Shown here one piece after another: positions 37,870 to 54,600 of a DNA stretch of 64,000 nucleotides. The notes under the pieces are model-generated. The model saw only the letters and a program-made list of their open reading frames with translations. It was not told the origin of the DNA and made no database searches. The stretch comes from Imbricaverruca yamaguchii. Its lineage: Eukaryota; Arthropoda; Thecostraca; Neoverrucidae. Where the stretch lies: the NCBI GenBank assembly GCA_034440575.1, contig JAOTOL010001549.1, forward strand, positions 1,271,001-1,335,000. Direction: 5' to 3'. Made by a program: the position numbers and the translations under genes. The stretch's first letter is position 1; each line of letters begins with the position of its first letter.

Positions 37870-38398
37870 TTTGCAGGCTGGGCGGCAGCGCGTTGCCGCC
37901 GAAGAAGGGGTAGCCCTGCAGCGCTGGTGGCCAGAGGCCCGCGTGCAGGCCCGGGTAGAGGCCGAACGGCGGCCGCTGGCCCACCAGGCCGTTGGGCACC
38001 GTCGGCGGCGGCGGCTTCACGGGGCTCGGGCTGAACCGCTGCTCCAGCAGCCGCTCGGACAGCTGCTCGGAGAGCCGGCGCTCGCGGGCGGCCGGCTCGT
38101 CCTCGTCGGCCGACAGCCGCTCCACGTTGAGCGGCGACTCGGCCGACCGGTCGCTGGCCGCCTCGTCGTCGGGCTCGTGCAACTCGTCGGGCTCGTCGAG
38201 CTCGTGCGCGGCGTTGGGCTCGTGCGCGTGCGGCGCGTCGCGCGGCCGCGGCGCGTGGTCGGGCCGCAGCAGCGAGTCCATGCTGAAGCTGAGGCCGGCG
38301 GCGGCGCGCGGCCGCGTCTCGCCGGCGGCCGCGACTCGCGTGAACGCCGACCCGACGCCAGTCGACAGCGGCGCCGTCGACATGTTGAGCGCCGACAT
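37870..38398 (-). CDS. msx: Msx/Drop homeobox protein, exon 1 (N-terminal half)
   Basis: First coding exon of the Msx gene, 176 codons plus one base. The start is the ATG at 38398-38396 in the strong context GCCGCCATG. A second in-frame ATG lies five codons on, and I keep the first for its context. Residues 35-44 (GLSFSMDSLL) contain FSMDSLL (38-44), an eh1-type motif that in this family recruits Groucho/TLE corepressors. Residues about 61-86 are acidic and rich in E, D and P. Arginine/glutamate-rich and proline-rich stretches follow (SPSPVKPPPP), then a hydrophobic, aromatic segment ending GYPFFGGNALPPSLQ before the donor GTAAGC at 37869. The spliced frame joins exon 2 with K177 across the junction. 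Codon use is extremely GC-rich, so long antisense frames also appear here. They are shadows. Confidence 0.9.
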
Positions 38399-38720
38399 GG
38401 CGGCCGGCGCGGCGCCGGCCGAGCCGCCGCTCGGGTCGGCCGGTGCGGTCAGCGCGCCGGTCGCGGCGCGGCGGCGACACTGGGGTGGTGTCGGGCCGGG
38501 TCGGGTCGGGCCGGGCGGCGCGGTGCGCTATCGGCCGGACGGCGGCGCCGGGCGACTGGCGGCCGCCGCGCCGCTCATCGCTGGGGGCGGGAGGCGTGCG
38601 ATCGGTGGGCGGAGCCGGCGGCGGCGGCCGGCCAATGGGCGGCGCCGGCACAGCGTCGCCGACGCGCCGCCGGTGACTGGTGATAGCGATGAGTTCTGAT
38701 GAGATTTTACACGGCGATCA
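38399..38720 (-). promoter_or_regulatory. msx: Msx 5' UTR / CpG-island promoter region
   Basis: Immediately upstream of the start codon on the minus strand is a CpG-rich segment. It contains CCCATTGGCC (an inverted CCAAT box, about 38641-38632) and GCTCCGCCCACC (a GC box) near 38612. TCATCAGAACTCATC near 38700-38685 could serve as an initiator. No TATA box is evident. Assignment rests on position and composition only; the transcription start is unknown. Confidence 0.4.
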
Positions 38721-39020
38721 TTGAATTAAAGAGAAAAACTTGAGCAAACACGACATAATGGCAGGAAAAACGGGATTTATTGGACGTCGGCCGGCGCGGA
38801 GGATCGGCAGATGCTGCCGAGGTCGAGCAGTTGGACTTGGTAAACAAGGTGACAGAGGTCGCGTTGTCGCCGGCGCAGCGATGAGTGGTCGGTATAGGGA
38901 CCAGGCAGTTGGTAGCCCGCCACGGCAGCCGAGAGATATGTGCGATACTCGCACGGACGCCGGTCAACATGAGGCTTCACGTGAATGTCGACAACGGCTC
39001 TCAAGTCGAGTCGAGAGCGG
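38721..39020. other. Upstream flank of Msx, no feature defined
   Basis: Unique, moderately GC-rich sequence between the promoter region and the next minisatellite. No motif recognised. Confidence 0.35.
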
Positions 39021-39150
39021 AAGGCTGTCAGGCAGCCAGAAGCCCGTGCTGAAGCCGCTGTCAGGCACCCAGAAACCCATCCTGAAGGCTCTGTCAGACA
39101 GCTAGAACCCCGTGCGTAAGGCTCTGTCAGGCAGCCAGAAGCCCGTGCAG
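39021..39150. repeat. ~33-bp minisatellite, 4 copies
   Basis: Units share GCTCTGTCAGGCAGCCAGAA then GCCCGTGCTGAAG, with moderate divergence. It lies about 620 bp upstream of the Msx start codon. A G run follows at 39150-39158. Confidence 0.85.
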
Positions 39151-40096
39151 GGGGGGGGTGCTGCCGAGAACTCGACGCAGGAACCGGACCCACCGGACAG
39201 AAGCCGCAGTCTGCAGGTCGGGCCGGCAAAAACCCGCCCATCAGCATTCAGACCGTCGCCGACTGCATTCCGAGTGGCCGGGAGACCCGCACCCAACACC
39301 TCGCGCCACCATTAGAGCGGCCGGCCGGGTAATACCGCCGTCATGTGAACACACACGCCCGTCATGTAATTATTACCCGCCACGGCACGCCACCTCAACG
39401 GTAATTCAGGCACTGTTCAAGGTCAGCGGGCTCCGCTCAGTAGCGCAACCGAAGAGGGGACATGGCAGACAATCGTACCTCCCCGATATCTATGTTCACC
39501 TCTTTCCCATTGGCAACCACCGGTCATCAAATAATTCCTCCTGCGTCGTTAGCCTGCCCATTCCTTACCTGATGTCTGCGCGCCTGACTTTACCAAAAGG
39601 CATGTCAGCATGATAATCGATAGTCGCATACTCTAACATGTACTCGCCGTCGGAAGTTGCCCGTTGCATTTGGCTTTTTTGAAATATTTTTTGTTACGAA
39701 TTCTGTGAAAAAGCATGGTGTTATAACTGAAGGTAAATTTTTACAAGATCTGGTGTTCGTTTACTGCTTAGACTGTCTCCTGTCGTAAAATACCGACTAA
39801 TATCAGTGTTCATACAGGCCTTAAAAAAGTCCGGCACTTAGCATTGCTCTCACATTTTAATTGAGCATATCAATGTATTTCAGCTAAAAAAAACTATATT
39901 ATTGAATACACGTTACTGACGAAGTAATTATGGGTCTACACCTCATTAACGACGCCATAGTCAAGTACGCAGAGATAATTGTCCCATGAGGGTAGAGAAA
40001 GCCTCGTTAAGATTCAAATGTGGTTTCCTGAGCTCGAACGGGCATAGACAGGTGCGAGGCGGAGCGGCATACTCTACAGGCGACAATAACGTTTCC
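39151..40096. other. Unique sequence, no feature recognised
   Basis: GC-rich to about 39390, then AT-rich (39600-39960). No gene, RNA or repeat was seen. Confidence 0.35.
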
Positions 40097-40375
40097 GTTG
40101 AGAGTTCACCCACGTGGCCAAGTGGGCGACATGGGTACACTAGGGGCCAGCATACTGGCCTGTGTCCGTGACGCTCCTGTTGAGAGTTCACCCACGTGGC
40201 CAAGTGGACGACATGGGTACCATGGGTACACTGGGGGCCAAAAAACTGCCCTTTTCCCGGAACCCCCCTTTTTGGAGTTCACCCACGTGGTCATGTGAGT
40301 GGACGGGACTAGGGGCCTGCATCTCCTGTGCCGGACGCCCCTGGAGTCACCCACGTGACAGCACTGGCCTGCGTC
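40097..40375. repeat. ~82-bp degenerate tandem repeat, ~3.5 copies
   Basis: Copies share GAGTTCACCCACGTGGCCAA then GTGG(A/G)CGACATGGGTAC and a GGGGCC(A/T)GCAT segment. Every copy retains CCCACGTG, a palindromic E-box. Copies differ by insertions such as the duplicated CATGGGTAC near 40210-40230. Confidence 0.8.
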
Positions 40376-40463
40376 TGCGTCTGTGACAGTGCTGCCGGTG
40401 CTGTGATACCGGGACTCACGACAGGTACGAGCGCAATACGTCAGCGCCGAATGGTACCGTGTG

Positions 40464-40643
40464 CAGGGGCGGATCCAGACAATGGGGAGGAGGAGGGGAG
40501 GGATACTCGTCTGTAGGGGCGCCACCGATTGCGAACATTTCAGCGGAATTCGCTCGGATGTCCCTGGGTGGGGGGACGCACCTCCACGTGCAGGAGGAGG
40601 AGGGGGGTAACTTCCCTGTACCCACCCCTTGGATCTGCACCTG
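40464..40643. mobile_element. hAT-like MITE, 180 bp
   Basis: The left end CAGGGGCGGATCCAGAC and the right end (reverse complement CAGGTGCAGATCCAAGG) are imperfect terminal inverted repeats. They are flanked by ACCGTGTG (40456-40463) and ACCGCGTG (40644-40651), an 8-bp duplication with one mismatch. Length, CAGGGGCGGATCCA-type ends and an 8-bp target site are characteristic of non-autonomous hAT elements (family knowledge). The interior is G-rich and non-coding. Confidence 0.75.
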
Positions 40644-40651
40644 ACCGCGTG

Positions 40652-43000
40652 TGGAGGTAAGACACGTGTATCCACCTGGCCTCGGACACTGGCCTCAGGC
40701 CTATGACATGACATGGACATGCACCACGTATGCTCGGCAGTGGTTTTGGCCTCCAGGGTCACGCTGAGTCTGCCAGCAGAATATAGAATGTGTGGAAATG
40801 TTGTAATTCGCACGACGCTGAGTTTGTTAGCAGAACATGAAATGTGTGGAAATGTTGTAAGTCGCGCGGATCAGGCTATGACATCATCAGAGGCCTAACG
40901 GTCAAGGAAGTTAAAAGTGTTTGTGCGCAGCACGGAACTGCTCAGTGTGCTGCTACCTCCAGTGACATACTTGCAAAATATGGTCTGCACTAATGACAGA
41001 ATAATTCGCGCCACAGCATGGCTGCTAGCCAACCGTGGTGTTCCACTGAAGCCTGCGGCCGCCAACCGTGTTCCGCCGGAACAATTAACGAAAGGAAAAC
41101 GTATAAAATTGAGCCATCAGCACATGTTTATTTGACGTTGGGTCCGACACCCATTCCATACCACACCGGCGCTGTGCGGGCTTTCCCGCCGTTAACATCA
41201 GCACCTGAATGTATATTTTAATATTTCCATTAAGCTACATGGAAATAAACCATAACATATCCCATTTGGCCTGCCAACAGTTGTGGTAAGTGCCGCCCTT
41301 GATGCCGATGGTCCACAGTGCTACTTAGCCCATGAAACCTTTCGCTCTCATATAACTTCCATAAATAAACAGTGGTGATATTTTACGTGGTGGTCCCAGC
41401 TTCACGCCTCGTTCATTCACTACGCTGATCATTGTTGTGTGAATGCTCAAGTAATGAAAGTGCCTGATGGTAAAATCCGACGTGAACCTTGTGTACAGAT
41501 GAGGCAACAGGTGGGGAAATCCTCAGATTTTAGTGGCATTGATTCGCACTACCAGACCGGCAAGCCTACTAACGATCCTACTGGAGATAGTGGCGCCTGA
41601 TGTAGAACGTCGTATGTCTGAGAGTATTAGTTGCACCACGTAAGGTGACCTCACTATCCGTTCAATTCAATTGACATAATCATAGTATACTCGCGGAATC
41701 ACCAGTGCAAAATATCAAATAAAACAACTATATAAAGCGGGCGTATGACTGTTACAGCACGTTAAGTGAATCAGTGTGCAGGTGCATCGTCAGCACAGCT
41801 CTATCGAACGGTACGACCTCACTCAATGTGTGGCAATGAACTAGGCGAGAGGCCCGTTGCACTGTACAGGAGCCACCGACACGAGACTGGGGCGCTGGGC
41901 GGAGTACGACAGAGCGGCACGAGCCACCGCATAGAAGGGCCGCTTCTTCACACCGCGACACACGCCCAATCGCTATCGGCGACCCGCTTCGTCTTCAAAC
42001 GAGCGCGAGATAACGCGGCGGCACGTCACGAAAGCAGTGCACGTAACGGTGCGTCGGTGAAACGCACACGGCCTCAAGTCAAACGCAGCTGCGCAACTCT
42101 TATCATTTAAACCAGGACAACGGCCTCGAACGTTTTCTTGGCGCATCTTTTTGGGCGTAAAAGCGCCCAAAAAGCCCGAACCAATCATTTTCAGTCGATT
42201 CATTACATTGGAGCATACGTGCATCCATATGGAATCGTGTGTTTTGAAGCTACGTGTGTGGGTGGTAAACGTGCAGGGACATGTCATTTCCAGTCAATGG
42301 CTACGCGCTGATGTTCTGATGATGTTCTGCGCTGATTAGTGCGCTCAAGTGTTCTGCGGCAGTTGCGGTTCGGCCTGATTGCGCCAACCGGGATCGGCCG
42401 CTTCAGCTGGATCCGATGCAGAGCTGCCAACAAATGTTCAGCCTGTCACCCAGAATAAAACCGACTCCGGTCGGCCCATCACCTGGCTGTTCTGCCTGCT
42501 GTTGATTAGCAGAAAATGTGAAGGTGAAGCGTCGTTGAATTAAATATTGATTAGGGAGACACCAATTTTAAAGGGTCGACCGGCGGTTGTAGAAAAACAC
42601 GCGCTTCCAATCTACTTATTTATGCATTTACTTATTTAAATTACATCCCTTAGCCACATAGGTAATGGCTATTATTAGTCCCTCGTGATGAAAAAAAAGG
42701 TCAATGTGGGGCAGAACATGCACACAATTAACACAAGCAACCAAGCAAGCAAGCAAAACACAACAAATAGCAGCCCGGTCGAATCATGTTTAAATGATCA
42801 CGCTTAAATCAGTCTAACACTCCTGATACACACCTCCTGAAACAGTCTGGACCTAGTCGTTTCCAGTTCTGTCTCCGGCTCCATTTACCAGATATTGCAG
42901 TTGTTTTCACCGGACCGAATTGACAGGCACTTCGCTGCCAACTACACCAGGATGTCATCATCACCTCAACATCAACTCCTCTCCGGGTTCACCGGTCCGG
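40652..43000. other. Unique sequence, no gene recognised
   Basis: A small direct duplication is visible at 40766-40862 (TGAGT(C/T)TG ... CAGAA(T/C)AT(A)GAA ... TGTGTGGAAATGTTGTAA, two copies about 67 bp apart). Otherwise unique sequence without recognised features. Confidence 0.35.
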
Positions 43001-43431
43001 GCCCACCAGCCCCGGACCGGCCCGCCCCGGACCCGCCCGGCGCTGACAGGGTCGCGCCGCGACGGCCCGGGTTCCGGCGTCGGCGCCGACGAGTGCCAAT
43101 AACCGGCGCTAACGAGTCACAAATGGTCAGCCGCCGCGCCGGACACGGCCGCGCTCGCGCGCGCGCGCCATTGATCGCCGCGCCGGCACGTTATCGGCGC
43201 GGCGGCGACAAGCGCGCCGCCGATCAGCGACCAGCTTTGATATGGAGATGCGACGCCCATCAGATACGTGCCATTGGCTTTGGGCGGGCGCCGGCGCCGG
43301 CGCGCGCCGCCGGCTTAGCCGCCGATCCGGGGGATACGACGGGAGGTGGCCGGCGGCCGGCGGCCGGCTCACAGTGTGGCTGTCTGGCGCGGCCGGACAC
43401 ACACAGCCACCGGCGGGGCGGACAGGGTCGG
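43001..43431. other. CpG-rich island
   Basis: Dense in GCGCG, CCGGCG and GGCCGG words, including a GC-dinucleotide run near 43152-43169. The open frame at 42895-43503 is compositional. No domain was found. Confidence 0.45.
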
Positions 43432-43978
43432 CACTGTCGCCGGACAAGGCCGGGCCAATGCCACCTGACTGTCGCCGGACAAGGCCGGGCCAATGCCACC
43501 TAGAAGGACAGGGACACAGCCACCGACAGGGTGGACATAGTGGCATATGAAATAGTGATCGACACTGTCGCCGGGCAAGGCCAGGCCAATGCCACCTGGA
43601 AGGATAGGGCACTGTCAGGGACGGTGTGAGCTAATGCCACCTGTCGCCGGACAAGGCCGGGCCAATGCCACCTGGAAGGACAGGGCACTGTCAGCCGGAC
43701 GGTGTGAGCCTAATGCCACCTGGAAGGACAGGGCACTGTCAGGGACGGACATAGTGGGCTATATGCCACCTAAGGATCGGGCACTGTCAGGGCACGGTAT
43801 GAGCTAATGCCACCTGGAAGGACAGGGCACTGTCAGGGACGGTATGGGCTAATGCCACCTGGAAGGATACGGCACTGTCAGGGACGGTATGGGCTAATGC
43901 CACCTGGAAGGATACGGCACTGTCAGGGACGGTATGGGCTAATGCCACCTGGAAGGACAGGGCATTGTCAGGGACGGT
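43432..43978. repeat. ~45-bp minisatellite with variant units
   Basis: The main unit is GGGCACTGTCAGGGACGGTA then TG(A/G)GCTAATGCCACCTGGAAGGA. The left part uses a shorter variant with GTCGCCGGACAAGGCCGGGC. The right-hand units (43790-43978) are almost identical. Minus-strand peptides such as SFQVALAHTVPDSA come from the 45-bp period and are not a gene. Confidence 0.93.
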
Positions 43979-44049
43979 AGGGTTAACCATGCGGGAAGAC
44001 AATGGCTGACTACGCTCGGGGATAGACACAGGAGGTCGGGCCAATGGTG

Positions 44050-44335
44050 ACAAGGTGCCCCCTCATGGTGGCAAAGGTGGCCCCGTGACGGTGGCAAGGT
44101 GGCCCCGTGACGGTGAAGCAGTGATCCAGAGGCGGTGGTAAGGTGTCCCCATGACGGTGAAATAGTGATCCCGTGGCGGTGGGAAGGTGGCCCCGTGGCG
44201 GTAAAACAATGATCTCATGACGGTGGTAAGGTGGTCCCGTGACGGTGAAACAGTGATCCCATGACGGTGGTAAGGTGGTCCCGTGACGGTGAAACAGTGA
44301 TCCCGTGACGGTGGTAAGGTGGTCCCGGGATGGTG
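44050..44335. repeat. ~44-bp minisatellite, ~6 copies
   Basis: The unit contains GGTGGTAAGGTGGTCCCGTG then ACGGTGAAACAGTGATCCC. It lies about 70 bp after the 45-bp array and shares the word GACGGT with it, but is otherwise different. Confidence 0.9.
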
Positions 44336-47300
44336 TAACAATGGCTGAAATGGGGCATTTTTCATTAATGTCGCTGCTGACACCGCTGGTAAAGAGTAAT
44401 AAAATGTGTTACACAAATTGAAAAATGGCTGGAATAGTACTTACGAAACTGGCTTGCAACATACAAATGTCTTGCGCAAATTTGTGATCGAAAAGGCCTA
44501 AAGTACAATGAAAAGCTTTCAGTTGTAGGCCATTTTCAGTTTAAGTATCAACAGCATGCAAGATGATGCCACGGGTAGAAGTTTTCAGAATGATCGTTTT
44601 CTTAGCCCGTTCTTTTCAGTCAACACCCATACTGCCATTCAAATGAAGAAAGATGCGTCTTGCCATTCTGGTCAATGCAATTTCCATCTCTATTGCTTTG
44701 GCCAGTTTGAATACATGAAGACGATAATGAATTTATTTTGAATTTTAGTTGCATCTCTGCATAACAAGAACTAATGGGCGTCGAGGCGTGGATGGAAACC
44801 AAATAACAACATGGGCTTTCGTGCCAAGAGTCCCGCGATTGACTCCATACTTGAGCCGAAGAATGCCTTCAGCCGAAAGGTTTTCATCGTACTTTAGGCC
44901 TCGTCGATCACACATTTGACCGGTAATTGATTTAGCAACTAAAATTTCAGAATATAAAATAATTACAGGTGCCGTCTGGCAAGAATCCTTATTAAGTTAA
45001 AGCATGCTTTACAGACCTCGTGTGTGGCAAAGCACCCCTCCACATAACAACACGGTTCCCCATCGTTGAGAAGTGGTCTGGTGCGGGCGGTCGTACTCTC
45101 CTCCTGCGCCGGAGTACCCCGGAACACGGCGCCGCCTCTTCAAAGGCGCGCGCGCGGCGCCCTCCCCGGCGGCACTATCGAGTTTCGCCCCTTTTCAAGT
45201 TTGTTTTCATTCTTCCTCCGGCTGGTGGGTTTGCTATCTGTTGGTGTGTCTGTGTGTGTGTGTACGTGTGTGTACGTGTGTGTGCATGTGAGAGAGAGAG
45301 TGGCGCCAAGGTCCGGCCGTCGGTGTCCTCCAGACGGCGGGCGGGCGCCCGACAGGATCCGCTGGCGCCCGACAGGACCCGCTGGCGCCTGCCCGCCTAC
45401 CGCCCCGGTCCTACCAACGAAACAGACCGTGTAAGTACACACACAGTCGCCGGCACGCACACACACAGACAGCGGGCCCGCAAATACGGCTACAAAGCGT
45501 GGTGGGATCGACCAACGGTGGCATTGTGAAGCGTGAAGAGTATCCAGGGGCAGCGGGTACGGCGAAGGACGGGGTGGGCTGGCTAAGGAAGTATCAACAG
45601 TAGCCCGATGGTGCGACATCACAGACACCCAAAACAAAGAAAAGCCCCCGTTCACTCAAAGAAAAAACATACCTATTTGCGGCCGACTGTGCATATCCAG
45701 AACACGGAAGCAGGCTTTGGCGAATAACATTGCGGGTAAATGAATCTGGTATATAGCACATCGTGCACTAATTTGTCCTCTTAAATGCAAACTTGGAATA
45801 TATTATGTGTACATCCTGGGTACCGGGAGTGCATCATGCTCAGCCAGCCAGCCAGCACGAGATCCAGCTACCTTTAAGTAGTGCCTGGACGCTGCACACG
45901 TTTTGCCGATAGTTCTGCGCATACGTTCTGCTGACACGAACTCCATTGTCTGGCATGTTCTGCTGATAGTCCACACTGTGCGCTTTACTGACGCAGTGCG
46001 CGTCTTCCACCACATACGACAACTCACAATGGCATGCTGGTCTCACCACCGCGTACACCGACAAGAGTCCCCAGGAGTGGGCGACTGTCAAGTTTGCATC
46101 TCGTCGATGGGCGTGGGATAAAACAGCACGGTAGTTGCATTGACCGCCATTCCACGACCCGCCTGAAGCACGCTGCACGATCGTATTCCCGGCACGTTCG
46201 AACAACAGCGGGCAACGCTCGATCTCATGCTCGGTAAGGGGCGGACAATTATGAACCGCATTTGGACGGCACACACGGGTAATCTCACATCTGACATTGA
46301 ACATCGCCAGCGGACTCGACCTGTCATCAGTCACACCATCCCATCCCGTCCCTATGTCATTTCGAAACTACCCGAATAAAGCCTCTTCCGCAATGGATAG
46401 GCTCATGCACTGGGCATTGTTCAAGCCGTCGCCTTATGCTAGTGTATTCCTTCATCAATCAAGATCGATCAATCACAGGGACTATCACCAAAAAAGCATC
46501 CAACTATGAATATCAAGTCCTGAGCCAGCGTCATCAGCCCATTGAATGGCCATTATAGTCAATTAGTCATCAGCATACGGCACGATAATCTGTTAGGGTC
46601 GCGGCGGGGGACGGAAAGTGATGTGCTTGGGCGATAAACATTGTTTTGATTTAATCGGTCGCACGTCGGAGCCGTTCTATTGTCTTCCATGCACCTCAGC
46701 TCCCGCATCAGTTGTGTGCTTTGCATACGGCTTGTCAGCGTTCAGTGCAGCCGGTGTTGCAGGGCTACGATCAGATAAATGCAGCATAAATGAGCCATTC
46801 AGAACTACACAGAAGCATGCTGATATACCTTGCATAACCAGGTCCCATAATGTTGAAGCTACTCAAAGCTCACCATTTTGTCATCATAAACAAAGCCACA
46901 CAAGTTTTAACCGTGTCACCTGTTTCTCATACAGATGCACTTATTTCAGAACCCAGCTTAAAGCGTAGCTTAACACCACATGATCAGCCACAACTAGCCC
47001 GCTTGTGCTGCACTCTATCATGTACACACATGACCGGTTGGAAGTTAAACTCATGCCATTTCGCATGCCAAGGATAAGCAAGATTTCGCTATAACATCAC
47101 AAATGCAACACTGTTGGAGTTTGTTGGCGTTTATATGCACACGTTGAAAAGATACATGACGCTATTTTCGGGATGATGTCGCATTGATATCAGAACAATA
47201 ACTATTGTGGCCCTTGCTCATGTACTGCGATCACAAGCAAGAACATTTGCACATACCACGCGCCTTATGTTCGGTGGAAATGTATCGGAAGGATTCAGGA

Positions 47301-49389
47301 GGCTATTCAGAAGTCCCCGGAGGGCCACTGTAGCATGGCTCCGCAGACCATACTACGGCGGATATGCTGTAAAACCTCAGAGTAGGGACGTCGAGAATGC
47401 TACAAAATTGGAAAACACCAAGTACGGCAATATACAAAGATCAGAAGTTTAATCAAATCGCATAGCTGCTGTTTTGTGAAGTCTTATCCGGTAATCGACG
47501 ACTATCAACTTAATGCTAACGTCAGTATGCATTACATTGATTGAGCAAAGTTATGGAAGAGAAACAAGACAGCTGGTAAGCTAAGGCGAAGGTTCCTGAT
47601 TTGAACATCAAAGTAAGGGTGCTGAACTAGCTTCGTTGTTGACTAACCTAGCACAGACAAAGCTTTCCTTGTCAGAACCATGTCAAAAAGGAAAATATGA
47701 AAACAAAACTGCGTCGTCATTTAAAAAATGAGGCCCACAGTACTGTCCTTTTCGTTTCGTGCACGTCGCACTGAGTACTGTACTCTTTTGTCACTTTATC
47801 CCCCAAAATTTAACAAAAATGCTGCGCAGTCGCTAAGTACTTTTCACCAAAAGATAACAATGAGGAACATTTGCAGCCCAAGTAATGATTAGCCAGCAAC
47901 GCTTGAAAACAAAATGATGTACTGGGCTTGAGATGGTAGCATCACTATTAGAGGTCATACGCAGTTTTTCCTCGACATACCTAAATGCATGGAAGTACAG
48001 TCAAAAGGGTTTAGCATATTGATAGCTGTAAGCACTGTATGCGATGAAATGACAGGAACTGGCTAATCGACGTCTCAACTCACGCAAGCTAAGCCATTAC
48101 AAAAGCATACATTAAAAAAAAGCCAAACCATACAGGAACTAACGCATACACTTATCTTTCAGCCAAAACTTCGCTTGTAGCAGAACGAAGCCCTGGTCAA
48201 AATCGAGATGGTGATCTGTCCAACCATAAATTAGTAGCTTTATATGTAGGTGAGTTAAACTTAGAGATTGGTGATTTTTCTAGAAACTGTACTTTTGAAA
48301 GAAGTCCTTGAATGGATCATAAATCATGAATATAATCAGGAACGTGCCAACAATACTTTTTGGAGTAGCGCAGACATACGAAAAAGCCATTATCTTCTAG
48401 TCTTCGTGGAAACATATCGAATACCACGCATGTATTACGCAAAAATGTTTCATTGTAAATACCTCCAGAGTTTTCGGATGGGAAGTTTGATTTTCAGGCT
48501 TTTGAAGCATAAGTTGATCAGTATGAGGTCATTATTAGTGGAATAGCTTCAATTGTGTTACCTTAAGCCCATCTAGAAAACCCACTGTAGGCTTCAACTA
48601 CATTTTAAGCTCATTCATTCAACAACCAGAATTGGTTTTCCCTGCAGCAAATAGCACGTGCAGTCGACGCTCAGTGAAGCCGACTATTCAGGCAAACGAC
48701 AGAATACATCTGGCCGTAATAGATACATAGAGGAGGCATAGGGGACCATCAAAGACGCAGTCACAGCGGAAAAAGCGACACCTGCCTCCAAATCGGATAT
48801 TGCATGTCGTAATCGGAATCGCATGCTCTTCCCTCCTACCTTCCCAGGCCATACAGCATACATTGCAGTATGTATATTGAGCAATGGGATCTGGATTTCG
48901 TAGGCAAGCCTGAAATTGACTAGAGCTATGCTGGTGGAAATGGCAAGTCTCAAATAAAAATAATAAATAGCCTTGTCGGCAAAATAGCTAAGGAAATCGC
49001 GGTCTCGTCAAGTTTTTCCCTTCCTCTTCAAAGCCTTTTTCTTTGGCACGATACACTCAGCTATCAGTGCAAACCAATACGCACCATTTACCTCAGATAC
49101 AGATAACCTTTGCTTGGAACAGTTTTCAACTTTGATCCCCCGGGTTCACGAACTTGAGCTGATGCATGTTCCTGGCAAACGCGTGATGGTAGACCACGCG
49201 CTCAGATGACCTGCAATGTACAGTGCATTCCCCACCCCGACATTGGACTCGATGCGATATCCGATAATGCTTCCCGGCCACACTATGCACATGCACATTA
49301 ATTGCACGGACTTCGTCACGAATGGCGTTGGTGACAATACGCCCGATGAGATGGATTGCTAGACTCTGGACCGGACGCGGACACAACTA
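44336..49389. other. 5 kb of largely unique sequence, no gene recognised
   Basis: A short TG/GA microsatellite with ACGTGTGTGT breaks lies at 45240-45300, beside a small GC-rich patch (45060-45420) with a tandem GCTGGCGCCCGACAGGA(T/C)CC duplication near 45341-45388. The remainder is AT-richer and unique. Open frames at 46618-46968 and 48268-48546 carry no recognisable domain. I see no RNA gene. Confidence 0.35.
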
Positions 49390-50080
49390 ATGTTCAACGA
49401 AACTCACAGCGGTTGCGACAGGCAACAGCTGACTGCGGCCGACACCGGCGCACTGCCCAAAGTCACAAATCCAGCCCGGGTTTAAAGCGACGGTCGCAAA
49501 CAGATCACACCGCGCGAGGCGTGCCCGCGCGCTGGCGGCACGCCCCGACAATCCCGGCGGCCGCGCGTCGAATCGGGCCGCGTGCCGGCCGGCAATATCG
49601 GCGCCGACGACGGATCCGGCGCGGCATCCGCCGAGGCGGCAGTCGCGACGCGCACACACGGCAAATACCTGCGCAAACAGCCGGCCATTGTGCCGCACCA
49701 ATTTACATTGACTTTCAATTACGAGCGGGCGTGCGATTGCGGCGCGGCACGCACCGCGCGCGCCGCCGTCGCCGCGCGCGCGCAATACGTCATCGACCAG
49801 TAATCTGTGTGTTTTCGCAGCGCTACTAGTCACGATAATGGCTGCCAGTGAAAAGTTAATCACTGTGAGAAAGGCGGCGCTGCGCAGCTCCCCTTGTGTT
49901 GACTAGCCGGGGGAGAAGCGGCACCAGGGTGGGGTGAACACCGGGGACGCATGCCAAGGCTCTCGGCCGTTTAATCGGGGCTGATATGCGCGTGACATTT
50001 GTTGTTGGCGCGCGGGCGTGAGGATCGACCAAGGTATCGTTAATAATTCGTGGCACAAGGAACGCCGTCAAAATTAGTCA
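49390..50080. other. CpG-rich island
   Basis: Rich in CGCGCG, GCCGGC and CGGCGC, with AT patches CCGCACCAATTTACATTGAC near 49694 and CGTTAATAATTCG near 50038. Both strands have long open frames of biased composition without domains. Candidate regulatory island, function unknown. Confidence 0.45.
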
Positions 50081-50524
50081 CGAGTCGTTCGATAGTCGGC
50101 GAATGCACTGAGTGTGTTGCTTCATTGGCGCATCATACCCGGTAATCGAGTTGCAGTACCAATCAAGCAAATTTATATGTTACAGCGGCACATACACGAG
50201 CCATGGGTTTTCTTGCTTTCTTTAATGGGGGCCTAAACGCCCCTAAAACCTGTCAAGCAGCCCTGAAGGATAGCAGAGGATCCTATGGGGAATCACCCCA
50301 GAAACGTTTCATGACGTGTGGCATTAATGGAAAAGCGATCCAGGAAATGTATGCAATTTTCCATCAATGACACGAGCCAAATCTTCAAGACAAGTTCAAG
50401 CTGCCCAATGCACGGCTTGTTGAAAGGGTTCGGAAAGTCACGCACAATGCACGGTTCGGTGGAAGGGTTCAGAATTTCACACACAATACTGTATGCATAG
50501 AGGAAAACGTCCTCCCAAAATATT
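50081..50524. other. Unique sequence with a 39-bp duplication
   Basis: TGCACGG(C/T)T(T/C)G(T/G)TG(A/G)AAGGGTTC(G/A)G(A/G)A and TCAC(G/A)CACAA occur twice in tandem at about 50408-50487. Nothing else was recognised. Confidence 0.5.

Positions 50525-54600
<4,076 letters not shown>

Noticed and set aside
37775..38699. Long plus-strand open frames (302 and 235 codons) opposite Msx exon 1
   Set aside because: They are antisense shadows of the very GC-rich coding exon: rich in R, G and A, with no domain, and incompatible with the conserved Msx reading frame and its splice donor.
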